Numbered from the stretch's first letter, positions 46,529 to 58,320 are shown. The stretch is DNA of 64,000 bases from Microplitis mediator (GCF_029852145.1 NC_079977.1:12458640-12522639); one strand, 5' to 3'. Made by a program: numbers and translations. The notes: generated by a model not told the origin, from the sequence alone.

Positions 46529-47909
46529 CTTGTGGCGGTACAGTCGGTTCCTGTACCGATTTAGCGGCAGTCTCATCAATGTGCGTGGACGTGTGATGTG
46601 GCTTCTGACAGTGTTGACATCTGTCCTTAGTCTTGCAGTCAGCAAAGCGGTGGCGTCCCAAATAGTTGTAGCATAGCCGGTAGTGATAGACCATCATCTT
46701 CCGGTTTTGTGGCGTCGCCTGTTGGTAGGTTGGGCAAAACAACACAAATTGTTTTTGCTTGCATATCGGACACAGTCCTGGTTCACTCGTCTTCTCTTTC
46801 GGAGTGAAAGCGTTGTAACTAGCGCCTCCTCTTGAAGTAGATGCATTGGAGGGGGGAGCGGATCTACTGGTGGTGCCTCCTGTCTTGCTAGTAGCGGCAG
46901 ACCTAGAGTAAGTTTTTGGTGCTGGTGGTCTTTCAGTACCTGCCTTTGATTGAGCTGAGGGAGCTCTTGCGCCAACGCCAGAATTTTCCCAAGCACGTAC
47001 TTTTGCCTTCAGCATGTCGTGCAGCTGCTTGTAGGTCGGGAACTCGTTAGAGAGTCCTAGCGAGGCCATCCACTCCACACGAAGGTCTTCTGGCAAACAG
47101 TGTACCGTCAAGCGAATCAAAAATGGATCAGAATCGCTGATTGGTACTTCCAGAGCAGCGATGGCGTCCAGCGACTTCTTATTAGCGAGTAACAAGGCGT
47201 CAAGTTCGGCAGCGGAGTGGCCAGTTAGCGGTTGTCGGTACAGTATTTCATCGACATGCATGTCGAGTAATCTGCGTGGGTTTGTGTAGCGAGTGTTCAA
47301 TAATTCCCAAGCCGATTGGAACGCATCATCCGTGACTTGTATGTTAGCGATTAACGAAGCGGCTTCCCCTTTAACCTGAGTTTTCAGGTAGTGCATTTTT
47401 TGCGCGCCAGTAAGCGAGTCTTCATGGATGACCAGAGAGGTGAACAGGTCCTTGAATGAGTCCCATTCGTCGTATGTTCCCTGGAAAGTTGGTAACTTGA
47501 TTTGGGGCAAGTTGGTTTTGTGCGCGCCTCCAAAATATGCGGTTTGATCATGATTGACCGCATGGGCATCATGAACAGGTTCTGGAGCGGGTTTCGCAGC
47601 GGTGAGTCTCACCAGAAGCTCCGTGTAGACTTGACTAGCGGTACCAAATGCGTTGCCAGTATGGTATTCGTTTTCGACGATCTCTGGAATATCCTCGAAA
47701 ATTCTCTCATGAGTTGTGTTGAAGCGAGACCACAAATCATTGAGGAAAGCGAGTTCAGCGTCGATAGCGGGTGCACCTTGGGTAGCGAGAATGGCGTCGG
47801 TCAAGCGAGTAGACATATTGCGCATCGTGTCGATGCGGTTCATTTGAAGAGCGACTTGGGCTTCGGCGGCCATCTTGATTGCACGACACTCACAAAATGG
47901 ACGCGACAA
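46518..47909 (-). CDS. BEL/Pao gag with DUF1759 and zinc knuckles
   Basis: 463 residues; the likelier start is the second Met (MAAEAQVALQMNRID, about 47873). The capsid-like DUF1759 region runs from LPQIKLPTFQGTYDEWDSF to LKAKVRAWENSG and includes FTSLVIHEDSLTGAQKMHYL. A Pro/Ser-rich linker follows, then CPICKQKQFVLF and a knuckle LCYNYLGRHRFADC plus RCQHCQKPHHTSTH. The first knuckle usually reads CxNC; here the second Cys is Tyr. Intact frame. Role: structural protein packing the element's RNA. Ends at a stop inside the predicted intron. Confidence 0.88.
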   Translation of the reverse strand: MSRPFCECRAIKMAAEAQVALQMNRIDTMRNMSTRLTDAILATQGAPAIDAELAFLNDLWSRFNTTHERIFEDIPEIVENEYHTGNAFGTASQVYTELLVRLTAAKPAPEPVHDAHAVNHDQTAYFGGAHKTNLPQIKLPTFQGTYDEWDSFKDLFTSLVIHEDSLTGAQKMHYLKTQVKGEAASLIANIQVTDDAFQSAWELLNTRYTNPRRLLDMHVDEILYRQPLTGHSAAELDALLLANKKSLDAIAALEVPISDSDPFLIRLTVHCLPEDLRVEWMASLGLSNEFPTYKQLHDMLKAKVRAWENSGVGARAPSAQSKAGTERPPAPKTYSRSAATSKTGGTTSRSAPPSNASTSRGGASYNAFTPKEKTSEPGLCPICKQKQFVLFCPTYQQATPQNRKMMVYHYRLCYNYLGRHRFADCKTKDRCQHCQKPHHTSTHIDETAAKSVQEPTVPPQGNK

Positions 47910-48126
47910 GTGAAAACCGACGCTAAGTTTTCGATCTTAAAATTCTAACTGTCTTTATTACACCGGTGTGTAATTATGATCACCACGGGCAGCACTCTAG
48001 CAGTGCTCAGCAATGCCCACGGCACTTAGCGATTTCACTGCACAAAAACTGGTCACTCACTTTTTTCTCACAGTTTTTTACGATGTTTTAATTTTAATAA
48101 TTTTTAATTGTTAAAAACCACACCAA

Positions 48127-48144
48127 ATCCGGCTCGAAGGACCA
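48127..48144 (-). promoter_or_regulatory. BEL primer-binding site, tRNA-Tyr-like
   Basis: On the minus strand TGGTCCTTCGAGCCGGAT, three bases after the LTR end CATTTTACA. It is the complement of TCCGGCTCGAAGGACCA, which I recall as the 3' end of insect tRNA-Tyr with CCA. It confirms that the interior is oriented on minus. Confidence 0.8.
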
Positions 48145-48147
48145 AAA

Positions 48148-48527
48148 TGTAAAATGAGCGAGTGCTCTGTGGGGTTCTGGTGTAGGTGTGGTTAATTCAA
48201 TAACTAACAATTAACACAAAGATTGCAGATAATAGAATAGATCTTTATTTAACAATATGTACACTGAATAACTGTAAGAATAATACTTCAGATGTAGATT
48301 GGGCAGTCTTACTAACCACCACGCGTTTTTAACCGCTTTACTTGTCGCATTCGCTATCGCTTATCTATGTAGTTGCATTCGCTCTTAAGTATTTTTCTTA
48401 CAGTTATTCAGTGTACATATTGTTAAATAAAGATCTATTCTATTATCTGTAATCATTGTGTTAATTGTTAGTTATTGAATTAACCACACCTACACCAGAA
48501 TCCCACAGAGCACTCGCTCATTTTACA
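48148..48527. repeat. Two LTR ends head to head
   Basis: 48148-48290 is U5/R in minus orientation (TGTAAAATGAGCGAGTGC..). About 48326-48527 is the same sequence in plus orientation (..GCACTCGCTCATTTTACA). The two mirror each other over about 140 bp; AATAAAGATCTATTC marks the polyA region in the right one. 48291-48325 is a short non-matching piece at the breakpoint. Confidence 0.85.
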
Positions 48528-48834
48528 ATATGTGAAAACATATATGATAGAATATATGAATATTATAATGTGATATATTGAACAATATATAAAATAATAT
48601 TTATATTTTTTGCCGTATTAATATATGATAATATATTGAAAAAAAATATATTGCTAGAATATATTATCAATATATTTATCAATATATGACTTTTTATGTA
48701 TGTTTTACATATATATTTTAATATATCTATTTAATATTGACATATTATATTGAAAGTAGTATATTAATTAATATATAGTATTTTTTATATTTTTTATTCA
48801 TGTTTTCCAATATATTGCGAAATACACTTATCCA

Positions 48835-50610
48835 AAAAATTAAAGGAACAAGAAAATTTTATAAATTTTTTAGTGATTTTTGGAAGGCTGTATTTTCGTG
48901 AAAAATGATCGCATCAAAAAAATAAAAGAAGCAAATTGAAGCTTGAAATCTCTAGTTTGAAGATCTTCCAGCAGAATATTTTTTTCAGCCACGGTTTTTG
49001 CGGAATCATAAGAAAAAAGTCGAGACAAAATTTTTCTAAATTTTTTAGTTTTGTTTTTTAGGTCTACGGGGCCGGGAAAAATTTTTTCGAAAAAACGAAT
49101 TCATAGCTCGTTTAGAAAATTTATTCAGCTACAATTTGCTTTTGTTTTGTTTCTCTGTACGATAATTCGCTGCCGAGATATCAGCCTTTAAATGAAAAAG
49201 GAGCCTTTTGTCTTTGATTATTGATATCTCAGCAAGTTATGGTCACACAGTAATTTCAAGGGCAGATTAATAAACTTGAATAAATTCCCTACAAGCTCCA
49301 TTTTCGATTTTTTCAAAAAAAAATTTTTTTTCATCCTTGATATCCATTTGAAAAACCCACAAAAAATGGCCATTTTCTGGTTTTTTAGTCAACTCATCGC
49401 TACTCTGCAAATATTGATAAAAAAAAATAATGTTGCCAGGTAATTTTACAGCTTAATGTACCGCCAAAAACCCTGGAAATTTTTAGATTGATCCATTGAA
49501 CCGTTTGTCCGGTCCGATTGCTCAAAGTTTTGCAAAACAATTAAAGGAACAAGTTTTGTTCCTTAAATTGTGTAATCATTACCAAAATGAAAAAATTAAT
49601 TTTTTTCGGATTTTCTTTCATTTTTGTGTTAGTTATTCAGTAAATGTAAAGTAAAGAGGAAAAAAAAATTTTTCCAAAAAACGAGACCAAACAAGAAATT
49701 TTTTACATTTTTTTTTCTTTACGTTTCATTCAGGGGGTTATTTTTTTTTTCGTTTTTCGGAAAAAAATTTTTTTTTCCTCTTTACTTTACATTTACTGAA
49801 TAACTAACGCAAAAATGAAAGAAAATCCGAAAAAAATTAATTTTTTCATTTTGGTAATGATTACACAATTTAAGGAACAAAACTTGTTCCTCTAATTGTT
49901 TTGCAAAACTTTGAGCAATCGGACCGGACAAACGGTTTAATGGATCAATCTGAAAATTTCCAGGGTTTTTGGAGGTACATTAAGCTGTAAAATTACCTGG
50001 CAACATTATTTTTTTTATCAATATTTGCAGAGTAGCGATGAGTTGACTAAAAAACCAGAAAATGGCCATTTTTTGTGGGTTTTTCAAATGGATATCAAGG
50101 ATGAAAAAAAATTTTTTTTTGAAAAAATCGACAATGGAGCTTGTAGGGAATTTATTCAAGTTTATTAAACTGCCCTTTAAATTACTGTGTGACCATAACT
50201 TGCTGAGATATCAATAATCAAAGACAAAAGGCTCCTTTTTCATTTAAAGGCTGATATCTCGGCAGCGAATTATCGTACAGAGAAACAAAACAAAAGCAAA
50301 TTGTAGCTGAATAAATTTTCTAAACGAGCTATGAATTCGTTTTTTCGAAAAAATTTTTCCCGGCCCCGTAGACCTAAAAAACAAAACTAAAAAATTTAGA
50401 AAAATTTTGTCTCGACTTTTTTCTTATGATTCCGCAAAAACCGTGGCTGAAAAAAATATTCTGCTGGAAGATCTTCAAACTAGAGATTTCAAGCTTCAAT
50501 TTGCTTCTTTTATTTTTTTGATGCGATCATTTTTCACGAAAATACAGCCTTCCAAAAATCACTAAAAAATTTATAAAATTTTCTTGTTCCTTTAATTTTT
50601 TGGATAAGTG
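48835..50610. mobile_element. Giant palindrome P3, complete
   Basis: 1,776 bp, TA on both sides, ends CACTTATCCAAAAAATTAAA. Same subfamily as P1, uninterrupted, and so useful as the reference for P1. Halves mirror almost fully. No transposase. Confidence 0.92.
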
Positions 50611-50689
50611 TATATGGTTTCCAATATATTGTAATATATATGGCACTTTTTTTACTTTTCTTAGGTTATTGCCAGTAAATATAAGCCCA

Positions 50690-52330
50690 TATAACAGTCT
50701 TGTAAAAGTCTGGCGCAAGCCTGGTCTCAAATCTCCTAGTTGTCTATGTCTTTATATGTCCTGTATCTTGCTGCAGACACTGGTCTAAAGATTTATATTT
50801 CAAGTCTTGCGCAAGACTTGTTAAAAAACTTTGTGTAATGTTATACTCCAAGAGTTGTACAAGAATCTTGAACATATCTTGCCCAAGATCTATTGATCAA
50901 GTTAACTTCGGCAAATCTTACACCAGAAGCTATCTGCAGATGCTTGGGCATATCTTGCGCCAGATCTGCTCAAGACGTGTCATATTACACTGTTTCTCTC
51001 ACTTTATCCCCTCTATTGGCACACGTTACCAAAGCTCAGCGGTACTCAATTGAAATTATATATATATTGAAAACTATATATAGTTTTAAAACGGAGAGAT
51101 TCAATATTTTTGTATTGATTGAATTATATATTTGTTAATAAAATACTTTTTTGCAAGGCGTACTTTTCGATTAGTTAATAAAATTTATTATTGAGTGTAA
51201 AATAAACAAAAATATTTAAATTTTCAATTAATTAAAAAAAAAAACTATCTTTAAATCTCAATTACTGTTTAAAAAATAGAAATTTAGGTTCATTAATTAA
51301 AGATTCATTATTTTTAAATTTAATAAATCATACTATATTGTTAATGAAAATTAGTTCAAATAAAACTTTTATACTTACAACATTCAGTCAGTTTTTTTTT
51401 TTTTTTGACACGCAGACAAAAATTATTTCCATTTTAATGATTAATTCTTTAGTTGAAGAATTAAACACTAACGTTCAGTAATTTCGTGAAAGTGTTATAC
51501 CCCTAATTAGTAATTAAAATAATTTTTTTTTAAATGCACTCGAATATACATTTAAAAGACCAATATTATCGATGTTATGGATAATTTGATTATGAGCTTA
51601 TAAATATGCAAATCGATCTTGAGATTACTTACGGCACTTATTATTTAAAAAATAAACTCCGTATTAAAAAAGTTTTTTTGTCAAATTATAATTTCAATTG
51701 AGTACCGCTGAGCTTTGGTAACGTGTGCCAATAGAGGGGATAAAGTGAGAGAGACAGGAGTGAGATCGACAGTGTAATATGACACGCCTTCACTCTAAAA
51801 CCAAGTGTGTTACAAGTGTATTATTTTAACACACATTAAATGTGTTCTATGTTTAAGGGCCATAAACAAAACTGTAGTTTCTTGTAGTCACTTAAAACAC
51901 GTTTCACGGTGTATTAAAAATCTATAGATTGCTTATGGCGTTTCAATGTTATTTTGCAAGTGTGTTAATTTTGACTACACACTTGGTTTTAGAGTGTTGA
52001 GCAGATCTGGCTCAAGATATGCCCAAGCATCTGCAGATAGCTTCTGGTGCAAGATTTGCCGAAGTTAACTTGATCAATAGATCTTGGGCAAGATATGTTC
52101 AAGATTCTTGTACAATTCTTGGAGTATAGCATTACACAAAGTTTTCTAACAAGTCTTGCGCAAGACTTGAAATATAAATCTTTGGACCAGTGTCTGTAGC
52201 AAGATACAGGGTCATATAAAGACATAGACAACTAGGAGATTTGAGACCAGGCTTGCGCAGGACTTATACAGGATTGTCTTATGTACGTCGTCCTGAACAA
52301 GCCTATGTAAAATCTATCAAAAGGTTCTTA
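50690..52330. repeat. Palindromic element of CTTGCGCAAG words
   Basis: The left arm (50690-51060) and right arm (51690-52300) are inverted copies: AGTCTTGCGCAAGACTTG, TTGCCCAAGATC, and CTATTGGCACACGTTACC in the left arm with its inverse in the right. The centre 51060-51690 is AT-rich without genes. The right arm carries the MITE at 51791. Fragments occur at 31515 and perhaps 21415. Exact ends not found. Confidence 0.7.
51791..51996. mobile_element. 206-bp MITE, CACTCTAAAACC ends, TT duplication
   Basis: CACTCTAAAACCAAGTGTG and its exact inverse. Flanks CGCCTT and TTGAGCAG against the empty site CACCTTGAACAG at 31575 show a 2-bp duplication TT. The body is GTGTGTTA/TAACACAC words. Confidence 0.92.
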
Positions 52331-53253
52331 TAGAAAGTATCTTGACCAGCAACTTGTAATGGAAATTTTTACATGGGAGGTCAATGAAAAAAAGGAGAAA
52401 AAAGAATAAATTTGACTTTTTTTTGTGGAATTGTGTAGAAATTGAAAAAGTATATTGAAAAAATAAAATTTTCAATATGTTGCGAAAAATGTAAGTTTTA
52501 ATATACTGCACTGCAAATCCAAGTGTTTAACTTAGTGTGTTAAAATAAAACACGTTAGTGTTTTCTGCAACTTAAGCGCTTAGAAGTAAAACGGTATAAA
52601 CGTTTAAACAATCGCATTAATCATTACAAGTGTTTTAAAGGTTCGCGTAACACACTTAAGTGTTTAATCCGAAAACGTTTTATCCGTTTAAAGAAAAAAA
52701 CACTTTTATGTGTTTTATTATAAAGCTCTTACTGTTACATTAAACGTTTAAAAAAACATCGAGTGTTTTAAGTTAAAACAGATATTCCGGAATTAAACAC
52801 TTTTTCAGAAAAAACGTTTAATCTAAAAAACATGTATATTATAAAACGCTTAAATTTCTTAAACAGTTTAAAAAAATTCTATCAATTTTGTCAATCGACA
52901 AATGATACAAATAACAATTTCAAAATATAAAAGTGTAATAATTTTCAAATTTATTTATGCATTACGATATAGATGTATCAAAACGTATTTTTTTGTATTA
53001 AAAATAAAATTTTACAAATGATTGAGCTCGGTTCATATCATCCAATGAATTCTAAACGATCATAATTTATTATTGAAATAAATGTTAGATTTTTAATTTT
53101 AAACGACGATCGAGATATTCTTGAACTAATACATTTTTTATATCTTCAAAGTTAAGTTTCTGTGTATCAGCGTATTTTCTCTGATGACATTCTTTCTGTA
53201 ATTAATAAGGAATAGTATTTTAAAATAAACATATGATGAATCGAAAAAAAAAG

Positions 53254-53790
53254 CCCGGGAAAATATGCTTAGATATGATCATATCTGTTCATTAAGGTCG
53301 GCCAAAAAAAGTGACTATTTTTTTTCTTTAGTTACAGTAAAAATATTGTTTGAGATGATGAAAAAAAATTCTATTAAAATTTGAGCTCTTAATATTAATA
53401 TTAAGAGGTGCCTATTTACAATTCTCCATTTCCTATTTAAATAACATGGGAAAAAATTTTTTTGTTTTTTTATTTTTCTCGCTCGGCATTCGCACGTAAT
53501 ATGAATAAGTCCATAGCATAATGTTGTAGAGAATTTAACGCTCTACAAAAAAAGTCTCTTATCGTTTTTTGATAAATCCATCCATTCGAAAATTATCGGA
53601 GCTGGAAGTTAAATCTATAATAAATTTTCAGATCTTTTTACTTTTCCAGCAAAACTATCAGACTTATCAAAAAATGTTATAGGATCTTTTTTATAGACAA
53701 TTTTATTTCCTACAAATTAGTTTGAATAAAGTTCATTCGAATTCCGCATTGTTTTCTAGTTATTTTCATTTTAATCTTAGGTCATACATT
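53254..53790. mobile_element. CCCGGG stub plus hAT-like fragment
   Basis: 53254-53293 begins CCCGGGAAAATATGC followed by AGATATGATCATATCTG words, a cut-off terminus. From about 53295 the text TAAGGTCGGCCAAAAAAAGT to 53790 is homologous to 63361-63860 (shared TTAATATTAATATTAAGAGG-type hairpin and AAATAACATGGGAAAAA). Confidence 0.5.
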
Positions 53791-54159
53791 CCCTGATTAA
53801 AAAAGTGAATTGAATAGTATTGAAAAAGATGAGAAATGAATCCTTTCGAATACTTTCTATACCCCAAGGTTTTCATTTTGACATAAAATGAATACTTTTC
53901 AATCCCAAAATAATAAAAGAATTTCTGAACTTCCGAAGAATTGAAAAAGATTGAAATGAATTGAAATTTTTGAATCTTTCCGAATCCTTCTCAATACCTA
54001 AATAATCCGACATTTCGGATCAAGTGTGGGATTGAAAAAGATTGAAATGAATTGAAATTTTTGAATCTTTCTGAATCCTTCTCAATACCTAAATAATATC
54101 ACATTTCGGGTCATGTGTGGGATTGAAAAAGATTGAAATGAATTGAAATTTTCGAATCT

Positions 54160-54919
54160 CCCGAGTCGAAATTTAAATCGTAGATTGAACGTAGTAGACG
54201 TTGAAAACCTTTGAAGACGTAGTTGACGTACGAAAACGTATTAAAGACGTAGATGACGTACAAAAACGTAAATAAGAGCCTTGTAGGAAAAAACTCTACT
54301 GACAGCTGCTTTCTCGGGCTTCTTTGGGTCTTACAGACTACCTAGCAGTTTGGGAGATAAAAATAAAAATTATGAGTTAGAGTAAATTTTTTTATTTTTA
54401 TAATAGCATTAAAATGTAAATAAAAATGTTCAGCAAATGAAATAATCTCGGGAATGATAAAGAAAACTGTCTCAAATTAAGAGAAGGCTTTTTAAATATA
54501 AAAAAAAAAAAAAAGATGGTTTTTGATTTCTTCGGTATAAAAGCTGAAATTTTTATTTTTTTCTGACTGCTTTTAAGTAGTCTGTAAAACCTAAAGGAGC
54601 CCGGGAAAGCAGCTGTCAATAGAGTTTTTTCCTACAAGACCCAAAAATATTTTGTTAAAGATGCTGAGAATTTTTATTCTTGTCTCAAAGCTGCTAGGTA
54701 GTCTGTAAGACCCAAAAAAGCCCGATAAAGCAGCTGTCAGTAGAGTTTTTTCCTACAAGGCTCTTATTTACGTTTTTGTACGTCATCTACATCTTTGATA
54801 CGTTTTCATACGTCAACTACGTCTTTAATACGTTTTTACGACCATTTACGTCTTCAAAGGTTGAATTTACGTTTTCAACGTCTACTACGTTCAATCTACG
54901 ATTTAAATTTCGACTCGGG
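54160..54919. mobile_element. CCCGAGTCG-ended element of GACGTA words
   Basis: CCCGAGTCGAAATTTAAATC and its exact inverse. The flanks GAATCT and CTTTCC rebuild GAATCTTTCC, which is present in neighbouring units, so the duplication is CT. Words: AGACGTAGATGACGTACAAA. Confidence 0.9.
54276..54763. mobile_element. GAGCCTTGTAGG-ended element
   Basis: GAGCCTTGTAGGAAAAAACT and inverse. A second clause, GACAGCTGCTTTCTCGGGCT, recurs inverted at 54596 and 54720, with GTCTGTAAGACCCAAAA. Innermost layer of the 53791 nest. Duplication not readable because the flanks are mirror images. Confidence 0.75.
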
Positions 54920-55220
54920 CTTTCCGAATCCTTCTCAATACCTAAATAATCCGACATTTCGGATCAAGTGTGGGATTGAAAAAGATTGAAATGAATTGAA
55001 ATTTTTGAATCTTTCCGAATCCTTCTCAATACCTAAATATTCCGATATTGAAATGATGAAAGATTGAATTCTTTTCAATACTTTCGAATTCCACTTTGGA
55101 ATTGGATAGTATTCAAACGATCGAAATTTCAATTCCATTTAATACTTTCCAAAACCACCGAGGGATTGACAAGAATTGAAATAATTTTCAATACTTTTCA
55201 ATTCACTTTCTTAATCAGGG

Positions 55221-56353
55221 TTACTAAATGTACTATCATATATGTTAATGTATGATCCGCATCTTTACGATGCGCGCGCACAGGGTTTACACGAAAACTA
55301 AATGTTGAAGTTGCTACATACACAACACGTGTTTTAAAAGTGCGAATTGTATAGGTGCTTAATAATTTTATTCAGTATACTGAATCACTATAGTGATTTA
55401 AATTGAACATTTTGATAAATATTATTTACTACTTATTTGTAAATTTTATTGAAGAAAATTGTGCTTATATACTTTTTCAAGTGTTCCAATATAATTAAGG
55501 TTAACTATCCGTATGTATTATTTATTGATATCAATTATTATATTATTGTTTAATCTAATTTCTACTAAATATTATTAAATTATTAATTTAAAATATTTAT
55601 TATTGATTATTTAATATTTAAAAAATAAATATAAAAATTATAAAAATATATTCAACTATACGTAAGATATTACCTGTAAAAAACGTCATGTTGTACAATT
55701 AAGGAAAAATAAATAAATAAATAAATATTAAAAAAATAAATCAATAAATTTAACACAAAATTTGTGATAAAAATTACAATCGAATATTAAATTAAAATAA
55801 TAAATATTTAAAATTAATAATCTAATAATATTTTGTATAAAGTACATATATAATATACATTGATTATTCTCTAAATTTAACATTTTTTATAAATAATTAA
55901 ATATTAAATAATAATGAAAATTAAATATTTAATTAAATTATTAATTTTTAATATTGATTTCTCTACAATAAAATTTGCTCATCAACCTAAAATTCTGTTA
56001 TTGTAGATTTTATGACTATTAATGGTACTATTCAATTTCTATTCCAGTTCTTAAGATGGACAAAACAAATGCGGAAATTTGTAAAGACTGTCACAATTGT
56101 AAGATGCTATGGCAGTAATATGGACATAATTTAAAAATGACATTCGAATAATATTATAAAATTTATGTTACACTTAATGAAAGAAAATAAATATTTATGT
56201 ATTTAATTTTTCGAATTTTAAATAATTTTTATTAAATGTGTTGACGATCTTTTTCTAGTTCTTTTATTCTTTTATTGTAATTAATTATTTGTATTATACT
56301 GTATATTTTCAGATTCTGAATGATTTTTATAACTCAATAAATAACCAGTTATT
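55221..56353. other. AT-rich spacer without gene
   Basis: Mostly A/T. A short palindrome ATTCAGTATACTGAAT is near 55370. No ORF or repeat family recognised. Confidence 0.45.
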
Positions 56354-58320
56354 GTAACGGGGTAAATTGAATTTACCGCGTCCAAATTAAATTCAAAATA
56401 AAATCTATTGTTTACACCGTCGATATAGTTGCAATACCATCCAGGGTTATCCGGGTAGGTTGCGACTAGTCGACCGGCGAGTGGAAATTGGAGGCTCGTC
56501 AGTCAGTCCCCAATTAGAATTAAGTAGGAGTGTGGGAAGTCCGAAGATTCCCAAAGCCATGCGGGGGGTAAGATGTTATAATCGGGAAGACGGAAGCGAG
56601 ACGACACTTGTTACCGGAACGACCGGACTGTCCAGACGTACAATTGAAGTTTTCAACAATCAACGGACGCCATTATCCACGCAAATTCAATAATAAAAGG
56701 TAATTAATTATTTTGAGACTTGGTTACATTGTGTGGAACCAAGCGATAATTTTTCAAGTTTATTAACAATTACCAGGCAGGTAGCCGGTAATTATTTTGG
56801 CAAAATTACTTATTGTACTTGAAAAGCAGTGGAGGAGAAAACGAGAGTTTTGGCGAGAGAAAGAGAGCGAGAGGACAAAGACCAGACAGAACGAGACAGA
56901 AAACACTGAGGAGAGGACAAAGGAAATACACAAAGACCCAGGACCAGATACTAGACGGAAAAAACGACGAGGACAAAAACAGCGGAAAATTTATTGTGTA
57001 AAGGTATTTATATAAATTTATTTCAGGCCGGAAGCCGGAAAAATTTATTAAGTATTGAGTCGTATATCTGGTGTCGTCGCGTCGTATATAAATTTGGCTA
57101 GAATTAAAATATGTAAATTAATTAAATTAATTAACTCCAGGCAGGTTGCCGGAGCGGTCGCGTCATCAATTATTTCCAGGCAGGTTGCCGGAATATTCTA
57201 GAAACTTTCAGGTAGATCGTGTAACCCACGCACCGGAAGTTATCGGGTCTAGTCAATAGTCTAGTCGAGAAATTTATTAATTAATTATTAAATTAAATTA
57301 TCCAAAAATAAAACAAAATTAAGAAACTTAAATTATATAAAGTAAAAGAGTGTCTCGGGAAAATTAAGAAAATTCCGTAGTCAAGGTCACCGGTAGTGAC
57401 AAGTCAATTTATTAATTAAGGAAATTAATTTAAATAAAATAATTAATTAAATAAAGAATTAAATTAAGTGAAGTAAGTAAATGGATAAACGGAAAAAGGA
57501 AATTTAAGAATGGAATCGTTAATAAAATAATCGAGTATTTGAAGGAAAGAAACGTTGATAAAAGTTTTGGGAAAAGTTATCGAAGAGTAAAATTTAACAC
57601 GTAAGGGAATTAATAATATAATTAAAATAAACAATTAATTAAATAAATCAATCTTTTAATTTAAACATTTAATTAATTAATTTAATTATTGAAGAGGAAA
57701 AGTTGTGGTGGGAGAACTAGTCCATGGCGAGACGCCATTCGGTTCAAAAATATATAAGATTCAGTGTGAGTGTAATAGTCCAGGGGACTGAATAAATAAG
57801 TGTGTGAAATAAGGAAATAAATAATTGCGGGTTAATTATTATTGTAAATTTATTAAAGTGTGTGTGATATGCCAAAGGTAACGGCTATATTTAAGTTTGC
57901 GGGTTATTAAAATTGGTTAAATGAAATATTGCGGGTCATAATTAAAATAAAAGGTTTATATGAAAAGGTTATAATAAAAGGTTTATATAAAAGGTTTACA
58001 AGGTATATAGTTATAAGGTTTATAAAAAGTTATCAGGTTGAATAAGATATAAGGTTTATAAGGTTTAAAAAGGTTTATAAGGTTTAAAAAGGTTTATAAG
58101 GTACAAAGTTTATAAGATAAGGTTAAAAGGTTCAATTAAATAAAAGGTATAAAAGTGAACGTTAAAATTGTATTGATTTATTTATAAATTATCCTTCCTC
58201 ATCCTTCTCTTACAATTAAACAAAATTACACCGACCCTGATGATCCAAGATCCGGCTCTGGGAGGCCGTTATTACTTCCAGTGGCGCCCTTAGTAAGGAC
58301 GACCAGAGTAGCAGCTTAGC
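56354..58320 (+). mobile_element. Possible LTR-retrotransposon end
   Basis: TGTAACGGGGTAAATTG at 56354 looks like an LTR start, and AGTGGCGCCCTTAGTAAGG near 58280 resembles a primer-binding site (TGGCGCCC as for tRNA-Lys). Between them the base composition is mixed, purine-rich at 56820-56990, with a clause CCAGGCAGGTTGCCGG near 56773, 57137 and 57178 and a variant at 57025, and a run of AAGGTTTATAAGG units at 57950-58140. Small ORFs (56460-56693, 56797-57015) show no known motif. Function uncertain. Confidence 0.35.

Larger units (their letters stand above)
42400..48527. mobile_element. BEL/Pao provirus with inverted interior
   Basis: Outer ends are TGTTCAGTCAAGACCC at left and CTCATTTTACA at right, that is, LTR start and LTR end both in plus orientation. 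ATATG at 42395-42399 and 48528-48532 is the 5-bp target duplication. Gag, pol and the primer-binding site between them read on the minus strand, each with its own inverted LTR piece (42973-43059 and 48148-48290). So the segment from about 42973 to 48320 is inverted relative to the outer LTR parts. Confidence 0.88.
53791..55220. mobile_element. CCCTGATT-ended element of GATTGAAATGAATTG words
   Basis: CCCTGATTAAAAAAGTGAAT at left, inverse ATTCACTTTCTTAATCAGGG at right, TT on both sides. The body is near-tandem units of about 90 bp (GGGATTGAAAAAGATTGAAA ... CCTTCTCAATACCTAAATAA) in both orientations. Contains the next two elements. Confidence 0.82.
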
